In this document: in pieces, positions 18,149 to 27,417 of the stretch | How positions within the stretch are numbered: position 1 is the stretch's first letter | Layout of the letters: every line of letters starts with the position of its first letter | Origin: Sulfurovum sp. UBA7648 | Lineage (GTDB): Bacteria; Campylobacterota; Campylobacteria; Campylobacterales; Sulfurovaceae | Assembly: GCA_002483605.1 (NCBI GenBank) | Contig: DLIG01000015.1 | Location: 71,159-135,158 of the forward strand | Direction: 5' to 3' | DNA length: 64,000 nucleotides | Position numbers and translations under genes: made by a program | The notes under the pieces: model-generated | What the model was told of the DNA's origin: nothing | The model's input: the letters and a program-made list of their open reading frames with translations, nothing else | The model's database searches: none

Positions 18149-19066
18149 TTAATATAAACAATTTGAAAAAATTTTCTCAAAAGCTTCTATTTCGTCGTTT
18201 TTTATCATTGTTTTATCGCTAAACTGAGTACGGTTAAATGTAGTTTGTCTTTTGGCTAATTGAGCAGTGTGGGTTGATATTTGTTCAATTAATTCATCTT
18301 TTGTAAGTTTACCGTCCAAAAATTCCAACGTCTCTTTGATGCCTATGGATTTCATAGGGTTTGGGATTCGTGTGTATTTGGCTTCTAGCATTTTAACTTC
18401 ATCTATGAGCCCATTTTCTATCATTTTTATGGTTCTTTGTTTTATTTTATTTCTCAATATATCTCTATCTATTTGAATCTCATATATCGGCAATGAAGCG
18501 GTAATGGTTGGTCGCGGCGGATTATCTTTGAAGTATTTGCTTGGGATAATATCTGTTTGCAAATAAAGTTCCAAAGCTTTTTCTATCCTGTATCTGTCAT
18601 TTGGTTTTATTTTTGACATATATAGAGGATCAATAGAGTTTAGATGCTCATAAGCTCGTGCTAGATCTTTTAGCCTTTCTTGTACTGTAAATTTAGTATT
18701 TTCGTTGATCTTCGGCATGGGACTCATGCCTGTTAAGAGCATTTTTAGATAAAAACTGCTTCCTCCAACTATGATAAGCGGAGTATTATCCATTATTGCT
18801 CGATTATAAACTTGCTTATACAGTTCTATAAACATGACTACATCAAAAGGTTCATTTGGCTTAAGCATATCTATGCCAAAATGTTCTATTCCGTTTCTCT
18901 CAGCAATCGTCGGTTTGGCAGATGCGATATCTATATCATTATATATAGAAAGGGAGTCAAGCGAAAGTATCACGCCGCCGACATTTTTTGCAATTTGCAC
19001 GGCAAGTGCACTTTTGCCTGAAGCCGTTGGGCCGATAAGAGCTAGTTGGGTAGGGATTGTTTTCAT
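18149..19066 (-). CDS. miaA: tRNA dimethylallyltransferase
   Basis: 305 residues. P-loop GPTASGKSAL near the N-terminus, LDSLSIYNDIDIASAKPT, and VGGSSFYLKML are conserved in MiaA, which transfers a dimethylallyl group to A37 of tRNAs reading UNN codons. Lies alone on the minus strand, convergent with the nuo operon and divergent from the porin gene. Length normal. Confidence 0.95.
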   Translation of the reverse strand: MKTIPTQLALIGPTASGKSALAVQIAKNVGGVILSLDSLSIYNDIDIASAKPTIAERNGIEHFGIDMLKPNEPFDVVMFIELYKQVYNRAIMDNTPLIIVGGSSFYLKMLLTGMSPMPKINENTKFTVQERLKDLARAYEHLNSIDPLYMSKIKPNDRYRIEKALELYLQTDIIPSKYFKDNPPRPTITASLPIYEIQIDRDILRNKIKQRTIKMIENGLIDEVKMLEAKYTRIPNPMKSIGIKETLEFLDGKLTKDELIEQISTHTAQLAKRQTTFNRTQFSDKTMIKNDEIEAFEKIFSNCLY

Positions 19067-19205
19067 ATGTGTAATGATAGCATAATTTAGTTATTAGTTT
19101 TTGGTCGTTAGTTATTGATTTATAGTATTTATGAGTGCCGATATGCACACCAAGCACTTAATATTTGCCATAAAAAGCAGAGACAGTAAAACCAATAGCT
19201 AATTA

Positions 19206-19237
19206 GTAACCATTTGGTAATCAATTTTATGTATATT
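19206..19237 (+). promoter_or_regulatory. Candidate Pho box and -10 of the porin gene
   Basis: GTAAC (19206-19210) and GTAAT (19217-19221) are spaced 11 bp start to start; ten bases later comes TATATT (19232-19237). The same layout occurs before pit, pstS and the OlsF-like gene. Pho boxes replace the -35 element ahead of a -10 in this way. Binding is inferred. Confidence 0.65.
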
Positions 19238-19269
19238 TTCGCCATCTTTAATAAACAAGGGAGAAAAAG

Positions 19270-20496
19270 ATGAAAAAAGTATTGCTTTCAACGGCGGCAA
19301 TGTTTGCGTTGAGTGTAACTGCAAATGCGGATACAAATAGTGAAATAAAAGCGCTTAAAGCTCAAATGGCTCAAATGGCCAAAAAAATAGAGGCTCTCGA
19401 GGCATCACAGGCAGAACATTCTGATGCTCCAACTGCAGATGATGTAGCAGGTATTGAAGCTAAAATGTCAGCTTTGACAAATGATATCAAAAAAAATACA
19501 GTTATCAAATCAAAAGCACCCGTAATTGAATTTAGCGGCACGCATTATCTTGGTTTTGTAAACACAGATGATAGTATAGCCGATGAAACAACAAACAAGT
19601 TTGAAACAAGAAGAAACTATTTTCAAGCAAAAGCATTTTTTAAAGAAAATCCAAAAGATTACCTAAGAATCACTCTTGATACATTCCAAAATACAGGTGA
19701 AACAACGGGCGCAGATTCTGACAGCTGGGAAGTGAGATTAAAGTACGCTTATCTTTATCTTGATGAGATACTGCCGTATACCGGTGTAGAGCTTGGCCAA
19801 GTTCACAGACCTTGGATAGATTACGAAGAGCACAATTCATGGTACTATAGATCAGTTTCAAAAGTATTTGTAGAAGACAAAGGACATGGCCCTGATTTTA
19901 CAAACTCGGCTGACCTTGGATTTAACTTCAAGACAAAATTGCCTTATTTTTCAAGTGAACTAGGGCTCTTTAACGGTGCAGGATATCATTACTTAGAAGA
20001 CGGAGAAGGCTTAAGCGGCGAGTGGAGACTTACAGGACATATCCTTGGAACGGGTGAGCAAAAAGCAAACAAAGACCTTCAATACGCAAACGTATCTTTC
20101 TTTGGCCAACTGAACAGTGATTTTGCCAAAAAAGGAGATCCTGTATCTAAAGATTTTAATTGGTATGGGTTTCACGCAGTGTATAACCAACCTGAATTCT
20201 TGATCGCAGCCCAATATGTTGAGACTCAAGATGCAGCAGTAAAACAAGACGGTGAGGGATATAGTTTTAACGGCGAACTCAGACTTATCCCTGGATTTGA
20301 CCTGATCGGTATGTATAATAAATATGATTTTGCAAGCGGAATAGACAAAGAAGGTTGGTTGGCAGGTATTGTTTACCCATACAACAAAAATGTTAAATTC
20401 ATAGCAAATTACCTAAGCGAAGAAGAAACCAACGCAGCCAAAGTTAAAACAGTTGATAAAGATTCTATCATGTTAACTGCTGAAGTTAACTGGTAA
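19270..20496 (+). CDS. Outer membrane porin with N-terminal coiled coil, probably phosphate-related
   Basis: 408 residues with a signal peptide ending at ANA (about residue 20), then a heptad-like coiled coil (about 24-80, with repeated LKAQMAQM-type units) and a long beta-rich region ending in tryptophan, as outer membrane barrels do. The general form (periplasmic coiled coil, then barrel) recalls OprO/OprP phosphate porins and SLH-less Opr proteins. Its place beside pit and pst and its Pho-box promoter favour phosphate uptake across the outer membrane; specificity is inferred. GGGAG ribosome site. A hairpin follows. Confidence 0.72.
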   Translation: MKKVLLSTAAMFALSVTANADTNSEIKALKAQMAQMAKKIEALEASQAEHSDAPTADDVAGIEAKMSALTNDIKKNTVIKSKAPVIEFSGTHYLGFVNTDDSIADETTNKFETRRNYFQAKAFFKENPKDYLRITLDTFQNTGETTGADSDSWEVRLKYAYLYLDEILPYTGVELGQVHRPWIDYEEHNSWYYRSVSKVFVEDKGHGPDFTNSADLGFNFKTKLPYFSSELGLFNGAGYHYLEDGEGLSGEWRLTGHILGTGEQKANKDLQYANVSFFGQLNSDFAKKGDPVSKDFNWYGFHAVYNQPEFLIAAQYVETQDAAVKQDGEGYSFNGELRLIPGFDLIGMYNKYDFASGIDKEGWLAGIVYPYNKNVKFIANYLSEEETNAAKVKTVDKDSIMLTAEVNW

Positions 20497-20533
20497 ATAT
20501 CTTTTTAAACTCCATTTCTATCCTCCTTAAAAT

Positions 20534-20556
20534 CTTAGATGCCATTGGCGTCTAAG
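20534..20556 (+). terminator. Hairpin after the porin gene
   Basis: CTTAGATGCC-ATT-GGCGTCTAAG, a 10-bp stem with one G-T pair, 37 bases after the porin stop. A CCCCTTTTT tract follows about ten bases later, so termination is plausible though not a textbook form. Confidence 0.6.
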
Positions 20557-20574
20557 CAGTTAATCCCCTTTTTG

Positions 20575-20617
20575 GTTACAATACGGTAACATTTTAGTAA
20601 TAATTTTTTTGTACAAT
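20575..20617 (+). promoter_or_regulatory. Candidate triple Pho box and -10 of the pit gene
   Basis: Three half sites, GTTAC (20575), GTAAC (20586) and GTAAT (20597), lie exactly 11 bp apart. Ten bases after the last comes TACAAT (20612-20617). This matches the arrangement before the porin, pstS and OlsF-like genes, with one extra half site. Confidence 0.7.
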
Positions 20618-20644
20618 ATACGTTATCAATTTTTGGAGGCTAGA

Positions 20645-22114
20645 GTGTTTTCTCGCGACAATATCTTTTTCGGCGGCATTTTTGCTATAACGTTTATATC
20701 CTTTATATTTTGGGGTTTTGATTATTTATCTAATTTCCATCTGATATTTTTGCTTGCAGCATTGTTTGGTATCTTTATGGCATTCAACATAGGCGGCAAT
20801 GATGTGGCAAACTCTTTTGGAACCAGCGTAGGTGCAAAAACACTTACGGTAAAACAAGCTCTCGTAATTGCAGCTGTATTTGAGCTAAGCGGTGCCATGC
20901 TAGCCGGTGCTGAAGTAACAGATACTATCAAAAAAGGTATAGTAGATGTTTCCGGTATGATCTTTGATCCTATGCTGCTTGTATTTGTCATGATGGCTTC
21001 TCTGCTCTCTTCAGCTCTGTGGCTTTTATTTGCTACAGTCAAAGGCTTACCGGTATCTACTACGCATGCTATTGTTGGGGGAATATTGGGCGGAGGCATA
21101 GCGCTTGGTTATAGTACGATGGCTGAAGGCAGTGGAGTGTTTAGTTTGATTCAATGGGATCAAATAGTAACTATTGTGATCAGTTGGATTATCTCTCCTA
21201 TTCTTGGTGGTATGGCATCATATGGTATATATTGGTATCTCAAAAAGTACATCTTGGATTATAATGAGAAACTGGAAGCCAAGATAGTAGCTCTAAAAAC
21301 ACAAAAAAAAGGGTATGATGAGGTAAATGCCACCGAAGAGCAAAAAGTTGAGCATGAAAAACTGGTTGAAAAACTTTCACTTATGCAGAAAAAAACTACC
21401 GCTTTTTATGCTCTTCGTACACACGCTCCTATAGTAGCTGCATTTGCCGTAGTTACTGTAGGTGGTACGCTTTTATTTAAGGGCTTAAAGCACACAGCTA
21501 TCAAATTTAATGGCATAGAAGCGATACTCTTATTGGCAACTTTTGCAGCATTGGCATATGGTATAACTTATGCCATAGTCAAAGAGATGCACCGCGATAC
21601 TCCGCATAAAGCTACCATGCGGTTATTTAGTATGCTTCAAGTGCTTACCGCATCATCTTTTGCATTCAGCCATGGAGCAAATGATATAGCAAATGCTATC
21701 GGGCCGTTTGCTGCTATAATTGACATACTATCTACCGGGAATATTAGCGAAAAAGCATCTGTCCCATTGCCTGTAATGATCACATTTGGCGTTGCATTAG
21801 TTGCCGGTCTTTGGTTTATGGGTCAAGAAGTTATCAAAACCATAGGTCATCGTATAACCGAGATCTTTCCTGTGACAGGGTTTGCGGCCGAACTAGGCGC
21901 AACCTTGGTTATACTCATAGCTACCAAAATGGGACTTCCGGTATCATCAACACATATATTGGTTGGAGCGGTCATAGGCATAGGGGTGCTTAATCGCAAT
22001 GCTAACTGGAAACTTATGAAGCCTATAGCGCTTTCTTGGATTATTACTTTGCCTGTTGCTACAGTTCTTGCCGGTATATTCTTTTTTGTTCTTAAAGCCG
22101 TTTTTGGTTATTGA
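20645..22114 (+). CDS. pit: Pit-family inorganic phosphate transporter
   Basis: About 489 residues from a GTG at 20645, chosen because GGAGG (20635-20639) sits five bases upstream; a TTG 36 bases earlier would overlap the promoter. PiT repeats are clear: GGNDVANSFGTSVGA in the first half and FSHGANDIANAIGPFAAI in the second, separated by a charged cytoplasmic loop (about residues 220-260). Members import phosphate with a cation. A Pho-type promoter suggests it is induced by phosphate shortage, unlike the constitutive E. coli pitA. Confidence 0.92.
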   Translation: MFSRDNIFFGGIFAITFISFIFWGFDYLSNFHLIFLLAALFGIFMAFNIGGNDVANSFGTSVGAKTLTVKQALVIAAVFELSGAMLAGAEVTDTIKKGIVDVSGMIFDPMLLVFVMMASLLSSALWLLFATVKGLPVSTTHAIVGGILGGGIALGYSTMAEGSGVFSLIQWDQIVTIVISWIISPILGGMASYGIYWYLKKYILDYNEKLEAKIVALKTQKKGYDEVNATEEQKVEHEKLVEKLSLMQKKTTAFYALRTHAPIVAAFAVVTVGGTLLFKGLKHTAIKFNGIEAILLLATFAALAYGITYAIVKEMHRDTPHKATMRLFSMLQVLTASSFAFSHGANDIANAIGPFAAIIDILSTGNISEKASVPLPVMITFGVALVAGLWFMGQEVIKTIGHRITEIFPVTGFAAELGATLVILIATKMGLPVSSTHILVGAVIGIGVLNRNANWKLMKPIALSWIITLPVATVLAGIFFFVLKAVFGY

Positions 22115-22119
22115 TACAT

Positions 22120-22138
22120 AATACGCTTTATGCGTATT
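22120..22138 (+). terminator. Hairpin after the pit gene
   Basis: AATACGC-TTTAT-GCGTATT, a perfect 7-bp stem five bases after the pit stop, followed by a second small palindrome (ATTGT/ACAAT). No clear T run, so termination is only likely. Confidence 0.45.
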
Positions 22139-22328
22139 GTCGGCACAATATCGTGCAAATCCATCTTCGATAAATTTCTTTTACGATCTTTGTAAAATCT
22201 TACCTTATAACCTTGATTTGCAATATTTACCTGTATAAATAAAATTAAATACAATGTTATAAATTTGTCATTTAGGAAGTTCTTTCTTTTTTGGTTGGTA
22301 ATACATGTATAGTTTGGCAATGGCTATT

Positions 22329-22360
22329 GTAATCAAAATGTTATCATTTTTTTCTACTAT
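22329..22360 (+). promoter_or_regulatory. Candidate Pho box and -10 of pstS
   Basis: GTAAT (22329-22333) and GTTAT (22340-22344) with the spacer CAAAAT, period 11, then TACTAT (22355-22360) ten bases later. The core GTAATCAAAATGTTAT resembles the box I recall for Campylobacter PhosR (GTTTC-N-AAAA-N-GTTTC). Confidence 0.72.
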
Positions 22361-22391
22361 TCGTCGCTATAAATATAACAAAGGACAACAG

Positions 22392-23393
22392 ATGAAAAAG
22401 AATCTTCTAGTAACTTCATTGGCTGCATTGGTAGTTTCAACCGGTTTGCTTAATGCTGCAGATATCAAAGGCAGCGGAGCATCATTTCCGTTTAGCGTAT
22501 ATCAAGGCTGGATCAAAGCATACAATCAAGCCACCGGCATTAAAGTTGACTATGTCAAAAAAGGCAGCTCGGCAGGAGTCAAAGATATAAAAGCCAAAAG
22601 TGTTGATTTTGCCGGAACGGATGAAGCTTTATCAAGAGGTGAACTTGCAAGTGCCGGCCTATATCAAATACCGAGTGTAATAGGTGCGATAACTATGAGT
22701 TACAATATTCCGGGGGTCAAAAATCTAAAATTAAGCAATGAGGCTCTCGCAGCGATTGCTCTTGGCAAAGTTGTTTATTGGGATGATGCCATTATTGCAT
22801 CTGCAAATCCCGGCATAGCTCTTCCTCATCAAAAAGTGACATTTGTGCATAGAGCAGACGGCAGCGGTACAACATTTAATTTTACCTACCATTTAAGTTT
22901 GATATCTCCTGAATGGAGGAGTACGTATGGTGCTGATAAGTCTATTAATTGGCCGGGCAAACAACATGTCGGAGGCAAAACAAATACAGGTGTTGCAGCT
23001 CTTATCAAACAAACTCCATATTCGATCGGTTATGTTGATTATGCAGATGCCAAAAGCAACAACCTTGCAATGGCTGCCTTGCAAAATGCAGCAGGTCAAT
23101 TTATAGCTCCGTCTATTGCTTCGTTTAAAGTTGCTGCTTCAAAAGCCAACTTAAATCCTGCAAAAGATTTCTATGCCGTTATCACCAACCCAAAAGGCAA
23201 TGGTGCATATCCAATGGTTGCAGCTACTTTCATCTTGATACCAAAAGATTCTCTTAACAATAAAGAAGTTGCCAAATTTTTTGAATGGTCGCTTGCAAAA
23301 GGTGACTCTGTGGCAGCAAGCTTAGGCTTTGTGCCGCTAACTCCTGATTTGATCGCTAAAATTAATAGCTACCTTAATTCAAAAGGCCTATAA
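22392..23393 (+). CDS. pstS: Phosphate ABC transporter substrate-binding protein
   Basis: About 333 residues from the ATG at 22392, which follows AAAGGA and begins a normal signal peptide (MKKNLLVTSL..., cleavage after LNA). GSGASFPFSVYQGW, FAGTDEAL and HRADGSGTTF are the phosphate-binding motifs of PstS. Longer upstream starts would run through the promoter. It is the first gene of the pst operon and is followed by a terminator-like hairpin. Confidence 0.95.
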   Translation: MKKNLLVTSLAALVVSTGLLNAADIKGSGASFPFSVYQGWIKAYNQATGIKVDYVKKGSSAGVKDIKAKSVDFAGTDEALSRGELASAGLYQIPSVIGAITMSYNIPGVKNLKLSNEALAAIALGKVVYWDDAIIASANPGIALPHQKVTFVHRADGSGTTFNFTYHLSLISPEWRSTYGADKSINWPGKQHVGGKTNTGVAALIKQTPYSIGYVDYADAKSNNLAMAALQNAAGQFIAPSIASFKVAASKANLNPAKDFYAVITNPKGNGAYPMVAATFILIPKDSLNNKEVAKFFEWSLAKGDSVAASLGFVPLTPDLIAKINSYLNSKGL

Positions 23394-23398
23394 AACAC

Positions 23399-23436
23399 AT
23401 CTGCCTGCTCTATAGGGCAGACAGATCTAGATTTTT
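23399..23436 (+). terminator. Hairpin between pstS and pstC, possible attenuator
   Basis: ATCTGCCTGC (23399-23408) pairs with GCAGACAGAT (23417-23426) with one mismatch, then CTAGATTTTT follows. This looks like a leaky terminator that would let pstS be made in excess over pstCAB, as is usual for binding-protein genes. Confidence 0.6.
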
Positions 23437-23488
23437 ATAAAGTGTACAAACGGTGCATTTTTGAAACCCTATAATATCGGAACTTTTA

Positions 23489-24451
23489 ATGGATAAATTT
23501 TTTAAAAATCTCTCTTTGGCAAGCGCAGCATTGGTATTTGTTTCGCTTGCCGGTATATTTGTAAGTCTTTATAATAGTTCAAAACCGGCTATCGATGAGT
23601 ATGGTTTGAAATTTATAACAGACTCTTCCTGGGGGGGTGAGGTGCCTATTAAAAAAAGTCAACAAGAAGTTTCAAGCACACAAGAAGAGATAATGGATAC
23701 AGCAGAGGATGATGAGGTTCCGGATTTTGTCAAGAGACATGATGCATCCAACGAGACTGAAACAAAAATAGTTTATGGCGGGTTGATACCGATTGTAGGA
23801 TCTGTGCTATCGACTCTTATAGCTATGGTGTTTGCTTTGCCGATAGCTATGGGAATAGCTATTTATTTGGCAGAAATAGCTCCTGCAAATATAGCAGCTC
23901 CCGTCGGCGTAGCAATAGAACTTTTAGCAGCAATCCCGAGTATTATCTTTGGGATGTGGGGTATGTTTTATTTTGCTCCTTTGATTCAAGAGTATTTTGG
24001 AGGCTATCAAGTTTCCCTTCTAACAGCAGGGCTTGTTTTGGGCATTATGATACTGCCTTTTATGGCAGCAATTACTAGAGACAGCATGAAAACCACGCCT
24101 GATGTCTTAAAAGAGTCTGCATATGCAATGGGAGCAACTAAATTTGAAGTAATCAAAGATGTTATTTTCCCATATTCAAAAGCAGGAATAATAGGATCTA
24201 TCATCTTGGCGCTCGGAAGGGCATTAGGAGAGACGATGGCAGTCGCATTTTTGATAGGTTCTGTATTTGTAATGCCTCAAAACATCACAGATCCTACTAT
24301 TTCTATAACGGTTGCAATGGCAAATAATTTTGGTGAAGCGTCCGGCTTGACGCTCGGTTCGCTTTTTTATCTATCATTAATTTTATTTGTTTTGAGCTTT
24401 GGCATTATCTCTTTTGCTAAATTTTATTTTTTTAGAAAGGCTCAACAATGA
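23489..24451 (+). CDS. pstC: Phosphate ABC transporter permease PstC
   Basis: 320 residues. Six predicted helices and the EAA-type loop near ESAYAMGATKFEVIKDVIFP. A hydrophilic insert (about residues 48-85, rich in Glu and Asp) follows the first helix and faces the periplasm or forms a loop, a feature seen in some PstC proteins. Overlaps pstA by four bases (ATGA). Confidence 0.94.
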   Translation: MDKFFKNLSLASAALVFVSLAGIFVSLYNSSKPAIDEYGLKFITDSSWGGEVPIKKSQQEVSSTQEEIMDTAEDDEVPDFVKRHDASNETETKIVYGGLIPIVGSVLSTLIAMVFALPIAMGIAIYLAEIAPANIAAPVGVAIELLAAIPSIIFGMWGMFYFAPLIQEYFGGYQVSLLTAGLVLGIMILPFMAAITRDSMKTTPDVLKESAYAMGATKFEVIKDVIFPYSKAGIIGSIILALGRALGETMAVAFLIGSVFVMPQNITDPTISITVAMANNFGEASGLTLGSLFYLSLILFVLSFGIISFAKFYFFRKAQQ

Positions 24452-25257
24452 GATTGGCAATAAATAAAATTGTCCTTTTTTTATCCACATTTTCTGCAAT
24501 GCTTGGTTTGACATTTTTAGGATGGATACTTTTTACGCTCATAGAAAAAGGGATAACTTCGTTTCACTTTTCGTTATTTTTGAATGATTTGATAGATGGA
24601 GGGCTTAAAAATCTGATTGTAGGCCAATTTATCATGGCCGGAATTGCATCAGCAATAGCTATTCCTATAGGAATGCTAGCCGGAATTTATCTTCAAGAGT
24701 ACGGCCGAGGCAAACATGTAAGAGTACTTAGAGATTTGAGTGATATTATGATGAGTGTACCTTCTATAGTCATAGGAGCTTTTGTATATGCGATAATTGT
24801 CGTACCCACAGGAGGTACGAGCGGGATTGCGGGGAGTATATCTTTGGCTATTATGATGATACCGATTATTATCAATACCACGGACAATATGCTCTCTCTT
24901 GTTCCAAAGGAGCTTAGAGAGGCAGGCATTGCCTTGGGGGCGAGTAAATACAGAGTTATTTTAGATATTATCATTAAAGCCGCCAAAGTAGGAATAGTAA
25001 CAGGTTTACTATTATCGTTTGCCAGGATCATAGGAGAAACAGCACCGCTTCTTTTTACCAGCGAGACAAGTAACTATTTTACTTTAGATCTCAGCGAATC
25101 ATTCCCTTCATTGACTGTCAGTATATATGATCTAGCAAATGACCCACAGGAAAAGAGCCGTGATCTTGCATGGGCAGGCTCTTTTATATTGACCAGTTTG
25201 GTTTTGACCATAAACTTGGCGGGTAGATTTTTATCAAATACGAAAAAAGGAAAATAG
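24448..25257 (+). CDS. pstA: Phosphate ABC transporter permease PstA
   Basis: 269 residues with six helices; EYGRGKHVRVLRDL, MMSVPSIVIGAFVY and REAGIALGASKYRVILDIIIKAA are PstA family features. Coupled to pstC by overlap and followed two bases later by pstB. Confidence 0.95.
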   Translation: MRLAINKIVLFLSTFSAMLGLTFLGWILFTLIEKGITSFHFSLFLNDLIDGGLKNLIVGQFIMAGIASAIAIPIGMLAGIYLQEYGRGKHVRVLRDLSDIMMSVPSIVIGAFVYAIIVVPTGGTSGIAGSISLAIMMIPIIINTTDNMLSLVPKELREAGIALGASKYRVILDIIIKAAKVGIVTGLLLSFARIIGETAPLLFTSETSNYFTLDLSESFPSLTVSIYDLANDPQEKSRDLAWAGSFILTSLVLTINLAGRFLSNTKKGK

Positions 25258-25259
25258 TA

Positions 25260-26045
25260 ATGTCTATCGTTATGAAAATCGAAGATTTTAGCTTCACTTA
25301 TGCAAATGCACCGAGTAGGGCTTTGAAAAATATTAATATGAATATCAAAAAAAACCATATAACTGCACTTATAGGCCCAAGCGGCTGCGGCAAGTCAACG
25401 CTTTTGAGGTCATTAAACAGGATACACGACCTTTATCCAGGAAATAAGTATGAAGGCAAGTTGTCGTTGTTAAATGAACAAACAAAAACCATGGAAAATA
25501 TTTTAGATATTAAAAAAGAGAATGAGTTTATCTCTCTCAGGCAAAAAGTGGGTATGATATTCCAAAAACCAACCCCGTTTCCTATGAGTATATTTGATAA
25601 TGTAGCATATGGACTTAGAATCGCAGGCATTAAAAGCAAATCAGATCTTGAAGGAAGAGTAGAAACTGCGCTTAAAGGCAGTGCGCTTTTTGACGAAGTT
25701 AAAGACAGGATGAAAGATAGCGCAATGGGACTTAGCGGCGGACAGCAGCAAAGACTCTGCATAGCAAGGGCAGTTGCATTGAAGCCTGAAATTCTATTGT
25801 TTGATGAACCTACAAGCGCACTTGATCCAATTTCAACTGCGGCAATAGAAGAGCTTATATTGGAACTTAAAAAAGATATAAGCATTGCAATCGTTACTCA
25901 TAATATGCAGCAAGCCAGCCGCATTAGCGATTATACTGCATTCATGTATCTTGGCGATTTGATAGAATTTGGAGATACTGAACAGATATTTTTAAATCCT
26001 AAAATAAAACAGACAGAAGATTATATCACAGGGAGGTTTGGTTGA
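25260..26045 (+). CDS. pstB: Phosphate ABC transporter ATP-binding protein
   Basis: 261 residues. Walker A GPSGCGKSTLLRSLNRIHDLYP is highly typical of PstB, with the signature LSGGQQQRLCIARA, Walker B ILLFDEPTSALDP and the H-loop VTHNM. Drives phosphate import through PstCA. Stop TGA lies just before phoU. Confidence 0.97.
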   Translation: MSIVMKIEDFSFTYANAPSRALKNINMNIKKNHITALIGPSGCGKSTLLRSLNRIHDLYPGNKYEGKLSLLNEQTKTMENILDIKKENEFISLRQKVGMIFQKPTPFPMSIFDNVAYGLRIAGIKSKSDLEGRVETALKGSALFDEVKDRMKDSAMGLSGGQQQRLCIARAVALKPEILLFDEPTSALDPISTAAIEELILELKKDISIAIVTHNMQQASRISDYTAFMYLGDLIEFGDTEQIFLNPKIKQTEDYITGRFG

Positions 26046-26046
26046 T

Positions 26047-26700
26047 ATGCTGACAAAATACGAAGACAAATTAAATAGCATCAATAAAATGATGATAATA
26101 ATAGGCAATAAGATCGTAAATGCAAACGAGGTCATACTTGACGGTTTGCAAAAAGGCGATTATTCGCACTTCAAAGAAGCCAAAGAGACTCTTGTCGGCA
26201 TTAAGGATGAGGTGCGCAATATAGATCAAGAGATCATTGTAACATTGGCGCTATTTGGTCCTGAAGCAAAAGATCTCAAAAATGTTATTTCATATCTAAA
26301 AATGACCAATGAGTATGTCAGAGCCGCATCAAATACCAAAAGTTTTCTTAAAAATTTTCCGATCAAAACAGACGGAGAGTTGCATCTAGGCGGTATCATG
26401 CAAAATATTATTTTGTTGCAAAAAGCAAATGTCGCGGCATTAAAATATGCTATTTCTATACTTTCAATCGAAGATAAAGATGTTATACAAGATCTATGTA
26501 TCAAAGCAAATATGGAAGAGAGTAAAACCGATGATATATACTCGCTTGTAGAAAAGGATCTTTTTGTTGAAATGCTCAATGCAAAAGAACTTTCTCAAGA
26601 ATATTTCCAAGCACTTTCACTAATCAGAAAAATTGAAAAAACCGCCGATCGTGCGGCATGCATGGCAAATTTACAATATGACAGTTGCCACGCTGATTAA
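26047..26700 (+). CDS. phoU: PhoU-like phosphate regulatory protein
   Basis: About 217 residues, wholly helical, with two three-helix-bundle repeats implied by length and pattern (EEVRNIDQEI-like stretch, LALFGPEAKDL, then LIRKIEKTADRA). PhoU links Pst activity to the phosphate sensor kinase. I take the ATG at 26047, about ten bases after GGGAGG; a TTG at 26038 lies inside the pstB end and too near that site. Divergent in sequence from E. coli PhoU, so the name rests partly on position. Confidence 0.82.
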   Translation: MLTKYEDKLNSINKMMIIIGNKIVNANEVILDGLQKGDYSHFKEAKETLVGIKDEVRNIDQEIIVTLALFGPEAKDLKNVISYLKMTNEYVRAASNTKSFLKNFPIKTDGELHLGGIMQNIILLQKANVAALKYAISILSIEDKDVIQDLCIKANMEESKTDDIYSLVEKDLFVEMLNAKELSQEYFQALSLIRKIEKTADRAACMANLQYDSCHAD

Positions 26701-26722
26701 TCTTATCATAGAGAGGTTTACG

Positions 26723-27412
26723 ATGAAAAAGAACAGATCAAACGAAATCGAAATTGTTGTCATTGATGATGAGCAAGATGTGCTTGAGCTCATCGAGTAT
26801 ATATTAGCAAAAGAAGGGTATAAAGCTACAGGCTTTTTGTCCACAGATTACGTAGAGCAATTTTTAGAAGAAGAAAATCCGGCATTTCTCATAGTTGACA
26901 GAAATCTTCCCGGGATGGAGGGAAGTCAATTTGTGTCTCATTTGCGTTCCAAGGGTTATGAGCTACCGGTTATCTTTTTGACAGCAAAGGATGGAGACAA
27001 GGATATCTTGGATGGATTTGAAGCCGGAGGCGATGATTATATGACCAAGCCTTTTAAACCGCAGGAATTAGTTGCTCGCATTAAAGCGCTGCTCAAACGA
27101 AGCGGAATTATCCAATATAATAAATTGCGTTATAGGGATATGGTTCTTGATTGTCAAAAACAAGAATTAAATGTTGATAATTCTCAAGTTTCATTGACAA
27201 ATTTAGAGTTTAAATTGTTGACAACATTTATTAAAAATTCTCATCAAACACTCAGCAGAGATTTTTTACGAGATGAAGTTTGGGAAGATGATGGCAGTTT
27301 TAATGATAAGACTATCAATGTAGCACTCAATCGTCTCAAGAAAAAAATAGATCCATTGGATAGAAAGCATTACTTTACTCCCGTATGGGGAGTAGGATAT
27401 AAACTTTCATAG
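26723..27412 (+). CDS. PhoB/OmpR-family response regulator, copy 1
   Basis: 229 residues from the ATG at 26723 (site GAGAGG). Receiver domain with acidic pair VIDDEQ, phospho-acceptor in IVDRNLPG, Thr in FLTAKD and Lys in KPFKP; then a winged-helix DNA-binding domain ending VWGVGYKLS. Last gene of the pst operon, so it is the obvious candidate for reading the 11-bp Pho boxes. No sensor histidine kinase lies beside it. A close paralogue is at 29236. Confidence 0.9.
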   Translation: MKKNRSNEIEIVVIDDEQDVLELIEYILAKEGYKATGFLSTDYVEQFLEEENPAFLIVDRNLPGMEGSQFVSHLRSKGYELPVIFLTAKDGDKDILDGFEAGGDDYMTKPFKPQELVARIKALLKRSGIIQYNKLRYRDMVLDCQKQELNVDNSQVSLTNLEFKLLTTFIKNSHQTLSRDFLRDEVWEDDGSFNDKTINVALNRLKKKIDPLDRKHYFTPVWGVGYKLS

Positions 27413-27417
27413 ACATT

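Noticed and set aside
25433..25885. 150-residue antisense ORF in pstB
   Set aside because: Reverse frame of the ATPase; Ser/Leu-rich with no motif.
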